Below, piece after piece: positions 44,208-52,701 of a stretch of DNA of 64,000 nucleotides. Within the stretch, counting starts at the first letter, position 1; every line of letters starts with the position of its first letter. The notes under the pieces were generated by a model. That model had not been told where the DNA came from. It worked only from the letters and a program-made list of their open reading frames with translations, and did not search any database. The stretch is from positions 1 through 64,000 of the forward strand of contig JADKFE010000001.1 of NCBI GenBank assembly GCA_016717595.1, given 5' to 3'. This DNA comes from Deltaproteobacteria bacterium. Its GTDB lineage: Bacteria > Myxococcota_A > UBA796 > CAJQPC01. The position numbers and the translations under genes are program-made.

Positions 44208-45686
44208 TCACTGAACGTAGCCCAGGGCCTCCAGGCGCCGGCGCTCCTCGTCGCTCAGGCGCACCTCCCCCGCGGTGGGGCCGCTCACCCGCAGGGGGCC
44301 CCCCTCAGGCAGCGCCGAGAGGCGTAAGGCCCCGGCGGGATCGTGGCGGAGGGGCGCGTCGGGGGGCACCACGGCGAAGCGCGCGGGGCTCTGGACCGGC
44401 TGGGGCAGGCGGCCCTCGGCGCCGATGAGCGCGGCGGGGCTGGTCAGGCGGCCGCTGGTGAGCTCCACAGGCGCGCCGAGCTGGCCGGTGAGCGCCGACA
44501 TCAGCCGCGCCACGTCGTCGGGGCGGCTCGCGGCGGCCTCTTGGCGCTCGGCGGCGTCTACATACAGACGTTTGGTGTCTGTGGTGAGATCCCAGTCCAA
44601 CCGTAGACCGCCCAGGGCGAGGCCGAGGAGGTTTGTGTCGAATCGGCTGCTGTCGGCGATCATCGGGCGCAGGGGCAGGTCGGGCGCGAGGGCGTTTGTG
44701 CCTGAAGACACAAACTCAACGCCGACCAAGGCCGCCAAGGTGGTGGCGATGTCGTGGGTGCCCACGGGGGTGTTCACCACGGTGACGGGCACGCCCGGCC
44801 CGGCGAGGATCCACGGCACATGAAGCTGCTCGGGGTGCAGGGTGTGGGCGTGGCCCCAGCCGCCGCGCTCGCCGAGCTCTTCGCCGTGATCGGCGGTGAC
44901 GGCGATGATCGGGCTCCGCCCGGCGGCGGCGAAGGCGGCGAACAGTCGGCCGAGCTGATCATCGACGTAGCGCAGCTCCTCGTCGTACTGGGCGATCTGA
45001 TGGGCCATCTGCTCATCCGAGATCGGCCGCTTGAGGCTGTGCGCGTAAGACTTGTACCGGGCGTCGCCCTTCTCCGGCGCGCGGTCAAACATCGTGTCGT
45101 AGGGGCTGGGCGCGGTGTAGGGGTAATGCACGTCGTAGAGGTGCAAAAAGAGGAACACCGGCGTGTTGGGGTGCTGAGCGACGAAGTTGAGCGAGGTCGT
45201 GACCAGCTCCTCGGCGATGACCTCCCCCTTGAGGTTCTGTTTCTCGTCGTGAATGCCGAAGTCCTCAAAGAAGGTGAAGCCCCCGTCAAAGCCGTAGCGC
45301 GCGCTCACGAAGAGGCTTGAGACGACGCCCCCGGTCACCCAGCCCGCCGCGCCCAAGGCGGCCTGCAGGGTGGGGGTGCCCGCGGCGAGCCGGGCGCCGT
45401 CGTCGACCACGCCGTGCTCCAAGGGCAGGCGCCCGGTGAGCATCGTCGTGTGGGTGGGCAAGGTCCAGGGCGAGGGTGAGCGGGCCTGGGTGAAGCGCGC
45501 GCCTCGGGCGGCCAAGGCGTCGAGGGTGGGTGTGGTGGCCCGATCGTAGCCATAGGCGCCGACGTGGTCCGCGCGCAGGGTGTCGATGGAGATGAGGATG
45601 ACGTCTGGGCGGGCGCCGCCGGGGGGCAGGGTGATCTCGGCGTCACCGCAGGCGACCATCAGCGTGAGGGCGATGAGAGGGGGCAT
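44208..45686 (-). CDS. Sulfatase-like hydrolase of the alkaline phosphatase superfamily, lipoprotein
   Basis: 492 aa with lipobox (MVAC at about residue 13). Metal-site segments VILISIDTLRADHVGAYGY and VTADHGEELGERGGWGH are clear. The catalytic segment reads SPSPWTLPTHTTMLTG and has no CxPxR or SxPxR sulfatase signature, so it cannot carry formylglycine; Thr may be the nucleophile as in phosphoglycerol transferases. Substrate unknown. It overlaps nothing but converges with the membrane protein gene (5 bp apart). Confidence 0.9.
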   Translation of the reverse strand: MPPLIALTLMVACGDAEITLPPGGARPDVILISIDTLRADHVGAYGYDRATTPTLDALAARGARFTQARSPSPWTLPTHTTMLTGRLPLEHGVVDDGARLAAGTPTLQAALGAAGWVTGGVVSSLFVSARYGFDGGFTFFEDFGIHDEKQNLKGEVIAEELVTTSLNFVAQHPNTPVFLFLHLYDVHYPYTAPSPYDTMFDRAPEKGDARYKSYAHSLKRPISDEQMAHQIAQYDEELRYVDDQLGRLFAAFAAAGRSPIIAVTADHGEELGERGGWGHAHTLHPEQLHVPWILAGPGVPVTVVNTPVGTHDIATTLAALVGVEFVSSGTNALAPDLPLRPMIADSSRFDTNLLGLALGGLRLDWDLTTDTKRLYVDAAERQEAAASRPDDVARLMSALTGQLGAPVELTSGRLTSPAALIGAEGRLPQPVQSPARFAVVPPDAPLRHDPAGALRLSALPEGGPLRVSGPTAGEVRLSDEERRRLEALGYVQ

Positions 45687-45743
45687 GGCCGAGAGGTAAC
45701 GTGTCTTGTGGTAGCCTGGACGGACTCAGGCGCAGGAGCGTGT

Positions 45744-46937
45744 GTGCGATACGATCTAGTCTTTGAGGGTGGCGCCGCGAAGGGCATGATCTTCGCCGGG
45801 GCGGTGGCCGAGCTAGAGGCCGCGGGGCACAGCTTTGGGCGGCTGTTGGGCACATCGGCGGGCTCGATCACCGCGGCCATGTTGGCCTCTGGCGCCGGGG
45901 CCCAGGGTTTACTCGCCGCCTTGAGCGAGAAGCAGGGGGGCCGCTCGGTGTTTGAGGGCTTCATGGCCACACCCGAGCGGTTCACCGAGGAGGAGATTCA
46001 GCGGAGCGCGCTGCGCGGCCTCTTGGGTGAGCTGAAGGTGCCCGGCGTCGGCGACGCGCTGGGGGCCAGGGTGGATGACGCCGTCGTCCGGGCGCTGATG
46101 TCCCGGCCTCTGTTCCGCTCGATGTTCTCCTTCGTTGAGCTCGGCGGCTGGTACACCTCCCATCGCCTCGTCGAGTGGCTGACCGAGCGCCTCGACCACG
46201 GCCAGGTCAACGGGCGCCCGGTCAAGATGGGGAAGCTCACCTTAGGCCAGATGTTCGGTGAGACCGGCATCGACCTGAGCATCGTCGCCACGAACACCAC
46301 CCACGCCTCGTTGATGATCCTCAATCACCGCACGGCCCCCGACGTGCCCGTGGTCTCCGCCGTGCAGATGTCGATGAGCATCCCGCTGTTGTGGCAAGAG
46401 GTCGTGTGGCGCAAGGAGTGGGGGCGTTACCGCGGCGATGACCTCACCGGGGCGTGCGTGATCGACGGCGGCGTGCTCTCCAACTTCCCCTTGGAGCTCT
46501 TCGTGAGCGACGAGCCACAGGTGACCGAGCTGATGGGCGACCCCAAAGCCGATGACGTGCTCGGCCTGCTCATCGACGAGGAGCTCCCCGTGCCCGGCTT
46601 GGACCTCTCGGCGGCCACGAATCAGCCCAGAGGCCCTGATCTGGGCCAGCGCCGCACGGCAGACCGCCTCAAGCGCCTCGTCGCGACGGTGATCAAGGCC
46701 CGCGACAAGCTCGTGATCGACGCCTTTGAGCACCTCGTCGTGCGGCTGCCGGCCAAAGGCATCGGCGCCACAGACTTTGACCTCAGCGACGCGCAGCGCG
46801 CCGTGCTCACCGCGGCCGGCCACGCCTCGATGCGCGCCCACCTCGCCCGACGCGCGGCGGCGCCGTCGCGCCCGTCGCCTACGCTCTCGACGACGGCGAG
46901 CAAGATGGCGTCTCGGCTGGTGCACGCCCGGCGCTGA
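45744..46937 (+). CDS. Patatin-like phospholipase
   Basis: 397 aa; GTG 45744 with AGGAG 5 nt upstream. Oxyanion motif FEGGAAKG near residue 6, nucleophile elbow GTSAGS near 35 and the Asp of the dyad in VIDGGVLSNFP near 240. This is a Ser-Asp lipid acyl hydrolase; with no signal peptide it acts in the cytoplasm or is delivered by another route. The C-terminal 80 residues are basic and variable. No neighbouring secretion or immunity gene. Confidence 0.92.
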   Translation: MRYDLVFEGGAAKGMIFAGAVAELEAAGHSFGRLLGTSAGSITAAMLASGAGAQGLLAALSEKQGGRSVFEGFMATPERFTEEEIQRSALRGLLGELKVPGVGDALGARVDDAVVRALMSRPLFRSMFSFVELGGWYTSHRLVEWLTERLDHGQVNGRPVKMGKLTLGQMFGETGIDLSIVATNTTHASLMILNHRTAPDVPVVSAVQMSMSIPLLWQEVVWRKEWGRYRGDDLTGACVIDGGVLSNFPLELFVSDEPQVTELMGDPKADDVLGLLIDEELPVPGLDLSAATNQPRGPDLGQRRTADRLKRLVATVIKARDKLVIDAFEHLVVRLPAKGIGATDFDLSDAQRAVLTAAGHASMRAHLARRAAAPSRPSPTLSTTASKMASRLVHARR

Positions 46938-47003
46938 GCGCCCGTGGGCTCGGCCGCCCTCACCGGCGTTGCTCGTCCGCTGCGCGCGTTGTACAGAAGG
47001 CGG

Positions 47004-47819
47004 ATGCTCCGCTCCCCCTCACGCCGCCGCGTCCTCGTCGCCTTCGCGGGCTGTGTGCTCACCGCCTGCGAGGCCCCGCCGCCCGCCGCCCCGCCCGGGC
47101 CGACGATCGCCGTGGTCGCCGCGTCGGACCTGCAGCACGCCTTCGAGGCCCTGCGCGTCGGCTTCGTGGGCGAGCATCCTGAGATCACCGTGACCGTGTC
47201 GTATGGCGCCTCGGGCAGCCTCACGGCGCAGATCAAGGAGGGCGCGCCGTTTGACGTGTTCTTTAGCGCCGACATGAGCTACCCCGAGACCCTCGCCGCG
47301 GCGGGCCTCGTCACAGAGCCCGGCGTGCGGCCCTACGCCTTGGGTGAGCTCGTGCTCTGGGCGCCGCCGGGCTCCCCCGCGCCCCTCGCCACCGACGGCG
47401 TCGCCGCCCTGACGAGCCCCGCGGTCAAACACGTCGCCGTCGCCAACCCCCAGCACGCGCCCTATGGCCGGGCGGCGGTGGCGGCGCTCAAAGGCCTGCA
47501 TCTCTACGAGCAGGTTGAGCCCAAGCTCGTGTACGGCGAGAACGTCTCACAGACCACCCAGCTCACCCAGAGCGGCGCGGCGGAGCTCGGCCTGATCTCC
47601 CGCTCGATGACGATGGCCCCGGCCACCCGCGGGCAGGGGGTGGTGTTGGCGCTGCCCTCGGGCCTGTACCCGCCGATCGTGCAGGGTGTGGCGGCGCTTG
47701 GCCGCGCGTCGCACCCAGAGGCGGCGGAGCTTTTGGTGCAGTATGTGCGCTCCGAGGCGGGCCAGGCCATCCTCGTGGCGCACGGCTTCACGCCCTACGC
47801 CCCGTTGAACCCGCAGTGA
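47004..47819 (+). CDS. modA: Molybdate ABC transporter substrate-binding lipoprotein
   Basis: 271 aa from ATG 47004. Signal with lipobox LTAC (about 19-22). ModA motifs: VVAASDLQHAFEAL, SYGASGSLTAQIKEGAPFDVFFSAD, and GENVSQTTQLTQSGAAELG. Binds molybdate or tungstate outside the inner membrane and passes it to ModB. The stop codon overlaps the GTG of modB (GTGA). The lipid anchor replaces the soluble periplasmic form found in enteric bacteria. Confidence 0.93.
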   Translation: MLRSPSRRRVLVAFAGCVLTACEAPPPAAPPGPTIAVVAASDLQHAFEALRVGFVGEHPEITVTVSYGASGSLTAQIKEGAPFDVFFSADMSYPETLAAAGLVTEPGVRPYALGELVLWAPPGSPAPLATDGVAALTSPAVKHVAVANPQHAPYGRAAVAALKGLHLYEQVEPKLVYGENVSQTTQLTQSGAAELGLISRSMTMAPATRGQGVVLALPSGLYPPIVQGVAALGRASHPEAAELLVQYVRSEAGQAILVAHGFTPYAPLNPQ

Positions 47820-48490
47820 TCGACTGGGTCGCCATCGGCCTCTCGGTGAAGCTCGCGGGCATCACCTCGGCCCTGCTCTTGGCCTTGGGGCTGCCCTTGG
47901 CGTGGTGGATCTGCTTCTCGGCCCGCCGCGCCCGGCGTGTGGTCGAGGCGCTCATCGCCCTGCCGTTGGTGCTGCCGCCGACGGTGCTCGGCTTCTACCT
48001 GCTGTTGGCCTTGGGCCCCAGAAGCCCCGTCGGGAGGCTCTACGCGGCCATCGTGGGCGACGGCCTCGTCTTTAGCTTTGAGGGCCTCATCGTCGCCTCT
48101 GTGCTGTATAGCCTGCCCTTCGCCGTGCAGCCCTTCGTGGCGGCGTTTGAGGGGGTGAACCGTGGGCTCATCGAGGCGTCTTGGTGCCTGGGGCGCTCGA
48201 ACCTAGAGACCTTCTGGCGTGTGGTGCTGCCCCTCTCGGCCCGGGGTGTGCTCGCCGGGGTGGTGTTGACGTTCGCCCACACCTTGGGCGAGTTTGGTGT
48301 GGTGCTGATGATCGGCGGCAACCTCTCCGGCGAGACCCGCACAGTCTCCGTGGCGATCTACGACGCCGTTCAGGCCCTCGACTACACCACGGCGGGGCAG
48401 ACCTCGGCGCTGTTGGTGGCCTTGAGCTTCGTGACGCTGTTGGCGCTGTACACCACTCGGGGAGGGACGCCGTGGGCGAGCCGCTCCTAG
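47816..48490 (+). CDS. modB: Molybdate ABC transporter permease
   Basis: 224 aa, GTG start overlapping the modA stop. About five or six transmembrane helices with the ABC permease EAA-type loop EASWCLGRSNLETFWRVVLP and ALPLVLPPTVLGFYLLLALG. Forms the membrane channel with ModC as ATPase. modC starts within its last 19 nt. Confidence 0.95.
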   Translation: MIDWVAIGLSVKLAGITSALLLALGLPLAWWICFSARRARRVVEALIALPLVLPPTVLGFYLLLALGPRSPVGRLYAAIVGDGLVFSFEGLIVASVLYSLPFAVQPFVAAFEGVNRGLIEASWCLGRSNLETFWRVVLPLSARGVLAGVVLTFAHTLGEFGVVLMIGGNLSGETRTVSVAIYDAVQALDYTTAGQTSALLVALSFVTLLALYTTRGGTPWASRS

Positions 48491-49278
48491 TCCAGCTCAC
48501 CCGCACCTACCCCCGCGGCCCCACGGTGCGGGTTCACCTGGACACGCCGCTGCTGCCCGGCGAGGTGACGGCCTTGTTTGGCCCCTCGGGGGTCGGCAAG
48601 ACGACGACGCTGCGCTGCGTGGCGGGCCTAGAGCGCCTCGACGCCGGGCTGATTCAGCACGGGTTGACCGTGTGGGATGACGGCCGCCGGGCCCTGCCGC
48701 CCCAGGCGCGGCGCGTCGGCTTTGTGGGCCAAGACCTCGCCTTGTTCCCCCACCTGCGCGCCTGGGAGAACGTGGCCTATGGCCGAGGCGCCGGGGACGA
48801 GGCCCGGGCCCGCGCCCTCTTGCTGGAGCTTGGCCTGGGGCCCCAAGAGGCGAGCCGCCCGCCGGGCCAGCTCTCCGGGGGCCAGCGCCAGCGGGTGGCC
48901 TTGGCCCGCGCCTTGGCGCCAAACCCCCAGGTGATGCTCCTCGACGAGCCCCTGAGCGCGCTGGACGCCACCAGCCGAGACGCCCTGCGCGGCCTCCTGC
49001 GCGAGACGCTGACCCGCCTCGCCGTGCCTACGCTGATCGTCACCCACGACCGCGCCGAGGCCCTGGCCTTGGCCGACCGACTGGTGGTGATGGTGGCCGG
49101 GCCCCATGGCGGCGAGCTGGCCCAAGACGGCGCCGCGGCGTCGGTGCTGCGCGCGCCAAACACCGAGGCCGTGGCCCGGGCCCTGGGCTTTGACAACGTG
49201 TGGACCGTGCGCCGCGACGACGCGGGCCAGGCCTGGGCGGGCACGATTCGACTGTTGGGGAGGTCGGTGAGCGGGTGA
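48472..49278 (+). CDS. modC: Molybdate ABC transporter ATP-binding protein, TOBE domain cut off by a frameshift
   Basis: 268 aa from GTG 48472 with GGAGG 6 nt upstream. Walker A GPSGVGKTT, signature LSGGQRQRVALARAL, Walker B VMLLDEPLSALD, His switch THDRAEA. The frame closes at 49278 (GRSVSG) in the middle of the TOBE (molybdate-sensing) domain. The rest of TOBE continues in another frame to 49487; one extra G in the GGGG at 49257-49260 would join them as LLGEVGERVSLFAEDVQL. Confidence 0.92.
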   Translation: MGEPLLVQLTRTYPRGPTVRVHLDTPLLPGEVTALFGPSGVGKTTTLRCVAGLERLDAGLIQHGLTVWDDGRRALPPQARRVGFVGQDLALFPHLRAWENVAYGRGAGDEARARALLLELGLGPQEASRPPGQLSGGQRQRVALARALAPNPQVMLLDEPLSALDATSRDALRGLLRETLTRLAVPTLIVTHDRAEALALADRLVVMVAGPHGGELAQDGAAASVLRAPNTEAVARALGFDNVWTVRRDDAGQAWAGTIRLLGRSVSG

Positions 49279-49487
49279 GCCTGTTCGCTGAAGACGTGCA
49301 GCTCACCGCCCCCGGCGCTGGCGACGGCGACGCCACCCTCACCGAGCGCCTCTGGGAGGGCCCCACCGCCCGCCTGCGCCTCGACGCCGGGGTGATCGTG
49401 ATCGCCCGGGTGCGCCAGGCCGAGGCCGAGGGGCTCAGCGTGGGGCAGCGGGTGGGGGTGCGGGTGACGCGGCCGGGGCGTCAATAA
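49275..49487 (+). CDS. Detached C-terminal TOBE segment of ModC
   Basis: 70 aa if started at the GTG 49275, which overlaps the modC stop as GTGA. The sequence VSLFAEDVQLTAPGAG ... GVIVIARVRQAEA ... VGQRVGVRVT is the second half of a TOBE_2 domain. It is either the result of a one-base deletion in modC (more likely) or a coupled separate polypeptide complementing the truncated ModC. Confidence 0.55.
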   Translation: MSLFAEDVQLTAPGAGDGDATLTERLWEGPTARLRLDAGVIVIARVRQAEAEGLSVGQRVGVRVTRPGRQ

Positions 49488-50434
49488 GCGGCGCGTCCAC
49501 CGGGCCCGCCGCCGCCAGTCGGCGTCGTAGGTCGCCCACTCCGCCGCGTCTGTGGTCCATGAGGCGTACACCGCGACGCCGCGCACATGGGCGGGCCAGC
49601 GCTCGTCCAGGGCGCGGTTCACCCCGGCGAGGCCCGCGGCGAGGGTCTCGGCGTCGGGGCGGTGCCAGCCTACGTCATCCTCGTAGGCCGGGACGCCGAT
49701 CCAGATCAAGCAGCCACCCTCCTCAGGCGGCGGCAAGGTGGCCAAGGCCCGGGTCCACTCGGCGACCAGGGCCGTGTAGGGCTGCGGCTCGGTGAGCGCC
49801 GTGTCATACGCCATCACCGCCAGCTCATCGGCGATGAGACAGACCTCCTGCAGAAACGGCAGCGACCAATGAACGTCGGGGAAGGGGTGCGACGGCGTGG
49901 GCGGCGGGTAGGCGGCGACGGAGAGCGTGCGGTCGCCGAGGCGGGCCTTCCAGGCGCGCAGAAGGTCCAGGTACGCCTCCTGCTCGGGCATCGGCTCGAC
50001 GTTGATCTGAACGCCCTGCACCGGCAGCGCCATCACCGCGTCAATCCAGCGGTCGAGACGCGGGACATCCATCAGATCCACATCACGCACATACACCCCG
50101 CCCGTCCATGGGTGAACCTGAACGTCTGGCGCCTGCTTCGCGAGGCGGCGGAGGTTTGTGGCGGCGATGTTCAGGTCTACAGGCCGCAGCGTCTCGCCGT
50201 CGCGCCAGCCGGGCCGCCCTGTCTCATCCGGGGGCCCCAAGAATGGGTAAAACCGCGTGACGCCCCGGGCGCGTAGGGTGGTGACCAGCGCCTCAATGGC
50301 CGCGTCGTCTTGGGCCTCATGCAGCCACACCCGCCGCGCCCAGAGGCCGTTCTCATCACGGGAGCGCGGCGGCGGCGCCTCGGGCGCGGGGGCGCAGGCG
50401 GCGGCGAGGAGGAGGAGGGGGCGGCGTGGCGCAT
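49481..50434 (-). CDS. GH18-like TIM-barrel lipoprotein, both ends disturbed by indels
   Basis: The body (about 49,520-50,417) is a single frame encoding a TIM-barrel-like protein: VWLHEAQDDAAIEALVTTL, VTRFYPFLGPP, VQINVEPMPEQ, LAVMAYDTALTEPQPYTALV and GCLIWIGVPAYEDDVGWH, which resemble GH18-type glycosidases. The 5' end is best read from ATG 50434: with one extra base in G5 (50417-50421) it gives the lipoprotein signal MRHAAP-LLLLAAAC. The uninterrupted frame instead runs back to 50525. At the 3' end the frame runs far into modC antisense; a shift would end it at 49481 or 49435. Catalytic residues not fixed. Confidence 0.65.
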
Positions 50435-50476
50435 ACGGGCCTTCTGGAGCGGGGAGGGTGATCGTACACGGCGCTG

Positions 50477-51154
50477 ATGAAGAGGTTCCCCGACACGAGC
50501 GCCGCTGGGGTAAGATCCCGCCCAACCCACAACGGAAGATCTCGCCCCGTCACCGGCGAGCGCGTCGTGTTTCTGGAGGGCGTCGGCGACCCCAACGCGC
50601 CGCGGCTGACCTTTGACTTTTATCTGCGCCCCGGCGGCGGTGTGCTCGTGCCCCACCAGCACCTCCGCCTCACGGAGACGCTGCACGTCCGCTCGGGGGC
50701 GCTCTTGGCGGGGCCCCCGGGACAAGAGCGTCTCGTCGGGCCCGGGGAGTCCATCACCTTCACCCCGGGACAGGGGCACGTCCTCAAGAACGCCGGGGAG
50801 GGTGAGCTGCACGCCTTCACCGAGTTCACCCCAGCGGGCACCGCGGAGTCCTTCTTGCGGAATTATTATGGGCTTTGCCGCGACGGGTTCGCCGACTCAA
50901 ACGGTGAGCTGCCGCTGCCCGCCCTGGCGATGCTCATCCCCGCCCACGACAACTGGCGCGCCGACATCCCGCTGATCGTGCAGAGGGCCCTGTTCTTCTT
51001 GCTGCGCCCCGTGGCCTGGCTGCGCGGGTTTAAGGCGACCTATTCGCAGTACGCCGCACCGCCACGCTCAGATCTCCGGCTGAAGGCCATCGTCTGTGAC
51101 GGGTGTTCGGCTGGGGTGGGTGACGAGCAGGTCGATCACCCAGTCGTCGCCTAA
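50477..51154 (+). CDS. Cupin-domain protein
   Basis: 225 aa from ATG 50477. A single cupin barrel (about 30-125): YLRPGGGVLVPHQHLRLTETLHV holds the first motif with its metal-binding His residues, and GQGHVLKNAGEGELHAFTEF the second. The last third is helical and hydrophobic in part (LIVQRALFFLLRPVAWLRG). No enzyme function can be told. Its end overlaps the convergent CpXC gene by 87 bp, so the last 30 residues may not be real. Confidence 0.78.
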   Translation: MKRFPDTSAAGVRSRPTHNGRSRPVTGERVVFLEGVGDPNAPRLTFDFYLRPGGGVLVPHQHLRLTETLHVRSGALLAGPPGQERLVGPGESITFTPGQGHVLKNAGEGELHAFTEFTPAGTAESFLRNYYGLCRDGFADSNGELPLPALAMLIPAHDNWRADIPLIVQRALFFLLRPVAWLRGFKATYSQYAAPPRSDLRLKAIVCDGCSAGVGDEQVDHPVVA

Positions 51155-51823
51155 CCACGGCAGCTCGCCCAAGATCTCCCTTCGGTGGCGGAGGCGCTCG
51201 CGGTATTGGCCACGAGAGACGATCATGTGGCCGCGTAGGGTGGGGGCGGGGAGCAGGGTGACGCCGTCTGGCCCCGAGGGCGCAGGGGAGGGGGGCGCGA
51301 GGCGCATAAAGATGAGCGGCCCGTCGGGGACGACGACGGAGAGCCGCAGCTCCTCCTCGCTCACGCTGAAGCCCCGCGCCCTCAGCGCGTCGGCCTTCGT
51401 GGCCTCCAAGACAAGATCGTCGAGATCGTTGTCCCAGGCGAGGAGCTTCTCCCGCAGCGAGAGCACGCCGAACACGAGGCGGTGGCGCATCCCCTCGGCG
51501 AGCTCTTGGGCCACGCCCGGCCCCAAGGTGAACGCCTCGTCAAACACCCGGGTGTGGCGCGCCTTTGACGCCCGCCAGTCGGGGGCGTGGCGCGAGTCGA
51601 CGGCGATGTAGTGCCCAAGATTGAAGTCGGTGTAGACCGTGTCGGTGCGCTCCACGCGGATGGCGGCGCCGCAGGCCTCGCAGGCGTAACGCTGGAACTC
51701 GCCCCGCAGAATGGCGGCGCGCACCTCGGGCAGCCGCGTGACGTGGAGCCCCTTGATAATTGGCTTCGTGAAGGGGCTGCCGCAGCTTGGGCAGCTCAGG
51801 GTCGGATGAAAAAACGTGCTCAC
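51068..51823 (-). CDS. CpXC domain zinc-ribbon protein
   Basis: 251 aa, GTG start. N-terminal CpXC domain: LSCPSCGSPFTKP then ARAAILRGEFQRYACEACG-type second CxxC pair (YACEACG), forming a zinc ribbon typical of the family. The remainder is alpha/beta without a recognised motif (LLAWDNDLDDLVLEA). Family function is unknown. Upstream on the same strand are a HEAT-repeat lipoprotein and the eCIS-core metallopeptidase, but with gaps that make one operon uncertain. Confidence 0.85.
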   Translation of the reverse strand: MSTFFHPTLSCPSCGSPFTKPIIKGLHVTRLPEVRAAILRGEFQRYACEACGAAIRVERTDTVYTDFNLGHYIAVDSRHAPDWRASKARHTRVFDEAFTLGPGVAQELAEGMRHRLVFGVLSLREKLLAWDNDLDDLVLEATKADALRARGFSVSEEELRLSVVVPDGPLIFMRLAPPSPAPSGPDGVTLLPAPTLRGHMIVSRGQYRERLRHRREILGELPWLGDDWVIDLLVTHPSRTPVTDDGLQPEI

Positions 51824-51887
51824 GCGAGGGCTCCTTGGGGCGCCGACCCCCAGGGTGTGCGGGTCGGGTGAGGCGTGGGTGGCCTAA

Positions 51888-52697
51888 TCAGAGCGCGCTT
51901 GCCGCCTCCCGCGCCTGCTGCGCGAGGGTCTTCTCGACGCTGCTGGTGGCCGCGCGCCCAAGCGCCGCCTTCGCCGCCTCGCCGCCGGTCTCGCGCAGCG
52001 CGAACACCATCTTCATCCCCGCGGCGAGGTCGAGCTCTTTGATGAGGGCCGCCTCAAGGGCGGGGATGGCCTCGGGGGAGCGGATCTTCCCCAAGGCCTC
52101 GGCGGCGTCGGCGCGCGCGCCGGCGTAGGGGTCGGCCAACAGCGCGATCAGCCCGGGGACGGCGGCCTGGGAGCCCCGCTCGCCAAGGGCCTTCGCGGCG
52201 CCTTGTTTCTCCTTTCGGCTGCCCTCTGTGAGGAACCGCAGCAGCATCGCCTCTTGGTCACCCGCGCCCAGGAGCTCGTCTAAGGGGGTGCGCGTCACCG
52301 TGGCCGGTGCGCCGTCGCGGTGGGTGACCTGCACCTGCACGGGGCCGAAGCCGGGGGGTTGGCCCATCCAGAACGTCAGCACCCGGGCGCCGTCGGCGGC
52401 GGTCACCAGGGCGGGGGCGCTCACCACGGCGCGGGCCTCTGGGGGCAGGCGCGTCACCTCGGGGCTCTGCGGCGTGAGCACCACCGCGGGCTGGACACCC
52501 GCGAGGGCGGCGGCGGCCGCTTGGTCTGCCGTGGCGCTCCCGAGCACGCTCGCCCAGTCACCGGAGCCGTCGAGGCCAAGAGTAGGGGTCGTTTTGGCCA
52601 TCATCTCCTCTGGAGCGGGGGGCGCGCCGTTGACCCCACATCCGAGGAGGCTCACGGCGCTCACGATCACGAAGGAACACCACGACGCTACACTCAT
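51888..52697 (-). CDS. HEAT-repeat lipoprotein
   Basis: 269 aa with signal and lipobox LLGC (about residue 20). An Ala-rich linker and a small beta domain are followed by HEAT/PBS-type helical repeats (about 155-250): AAKALGERGSQAAVPGLIALL, ADAAEALGKIRSPEAIPALEAAL. It starts only 4 bp after the stop of the eCIS-core metallopeptidase gene, so it is likely its operon partner and could be an immunity, inhibitor or adaptor protein. That role is inferred from position only. Confidence 0.82.
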   Translation of the reverse strand: MSVASWCSFVIVSAVSLLGCGVNGAPPAPEEMMAKTTPTLGLDGSGDWASVLGSATADQAAAAALAGVQPAVVLTPQSPEVTRLPPEARAVVSAPALVTAADGARVLTFWMGQPPGFGPVQVQVTHRDGAPATVTRTPLDELLGAGDQEAMLLRFLTEGSRKEKQGAAKALGERGSQAAVPGLIALLADPYAGARADAAEALGKIRSPEAIPALEAALIKELDLAAGMKMVFALRETGGEAAKAALGRAATSSVEKTLAQQAREAASAL

Positions 52698-52701
52698 CTC
52701 G

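Noticed and set aside
48777..49480. C-terminal 230 residues of the GH18-like frame running antisense to modC
   Set aside because: Low-complexity shadow of modC; the natural stop is probably at 49481 or 49435 in a shifted frame.
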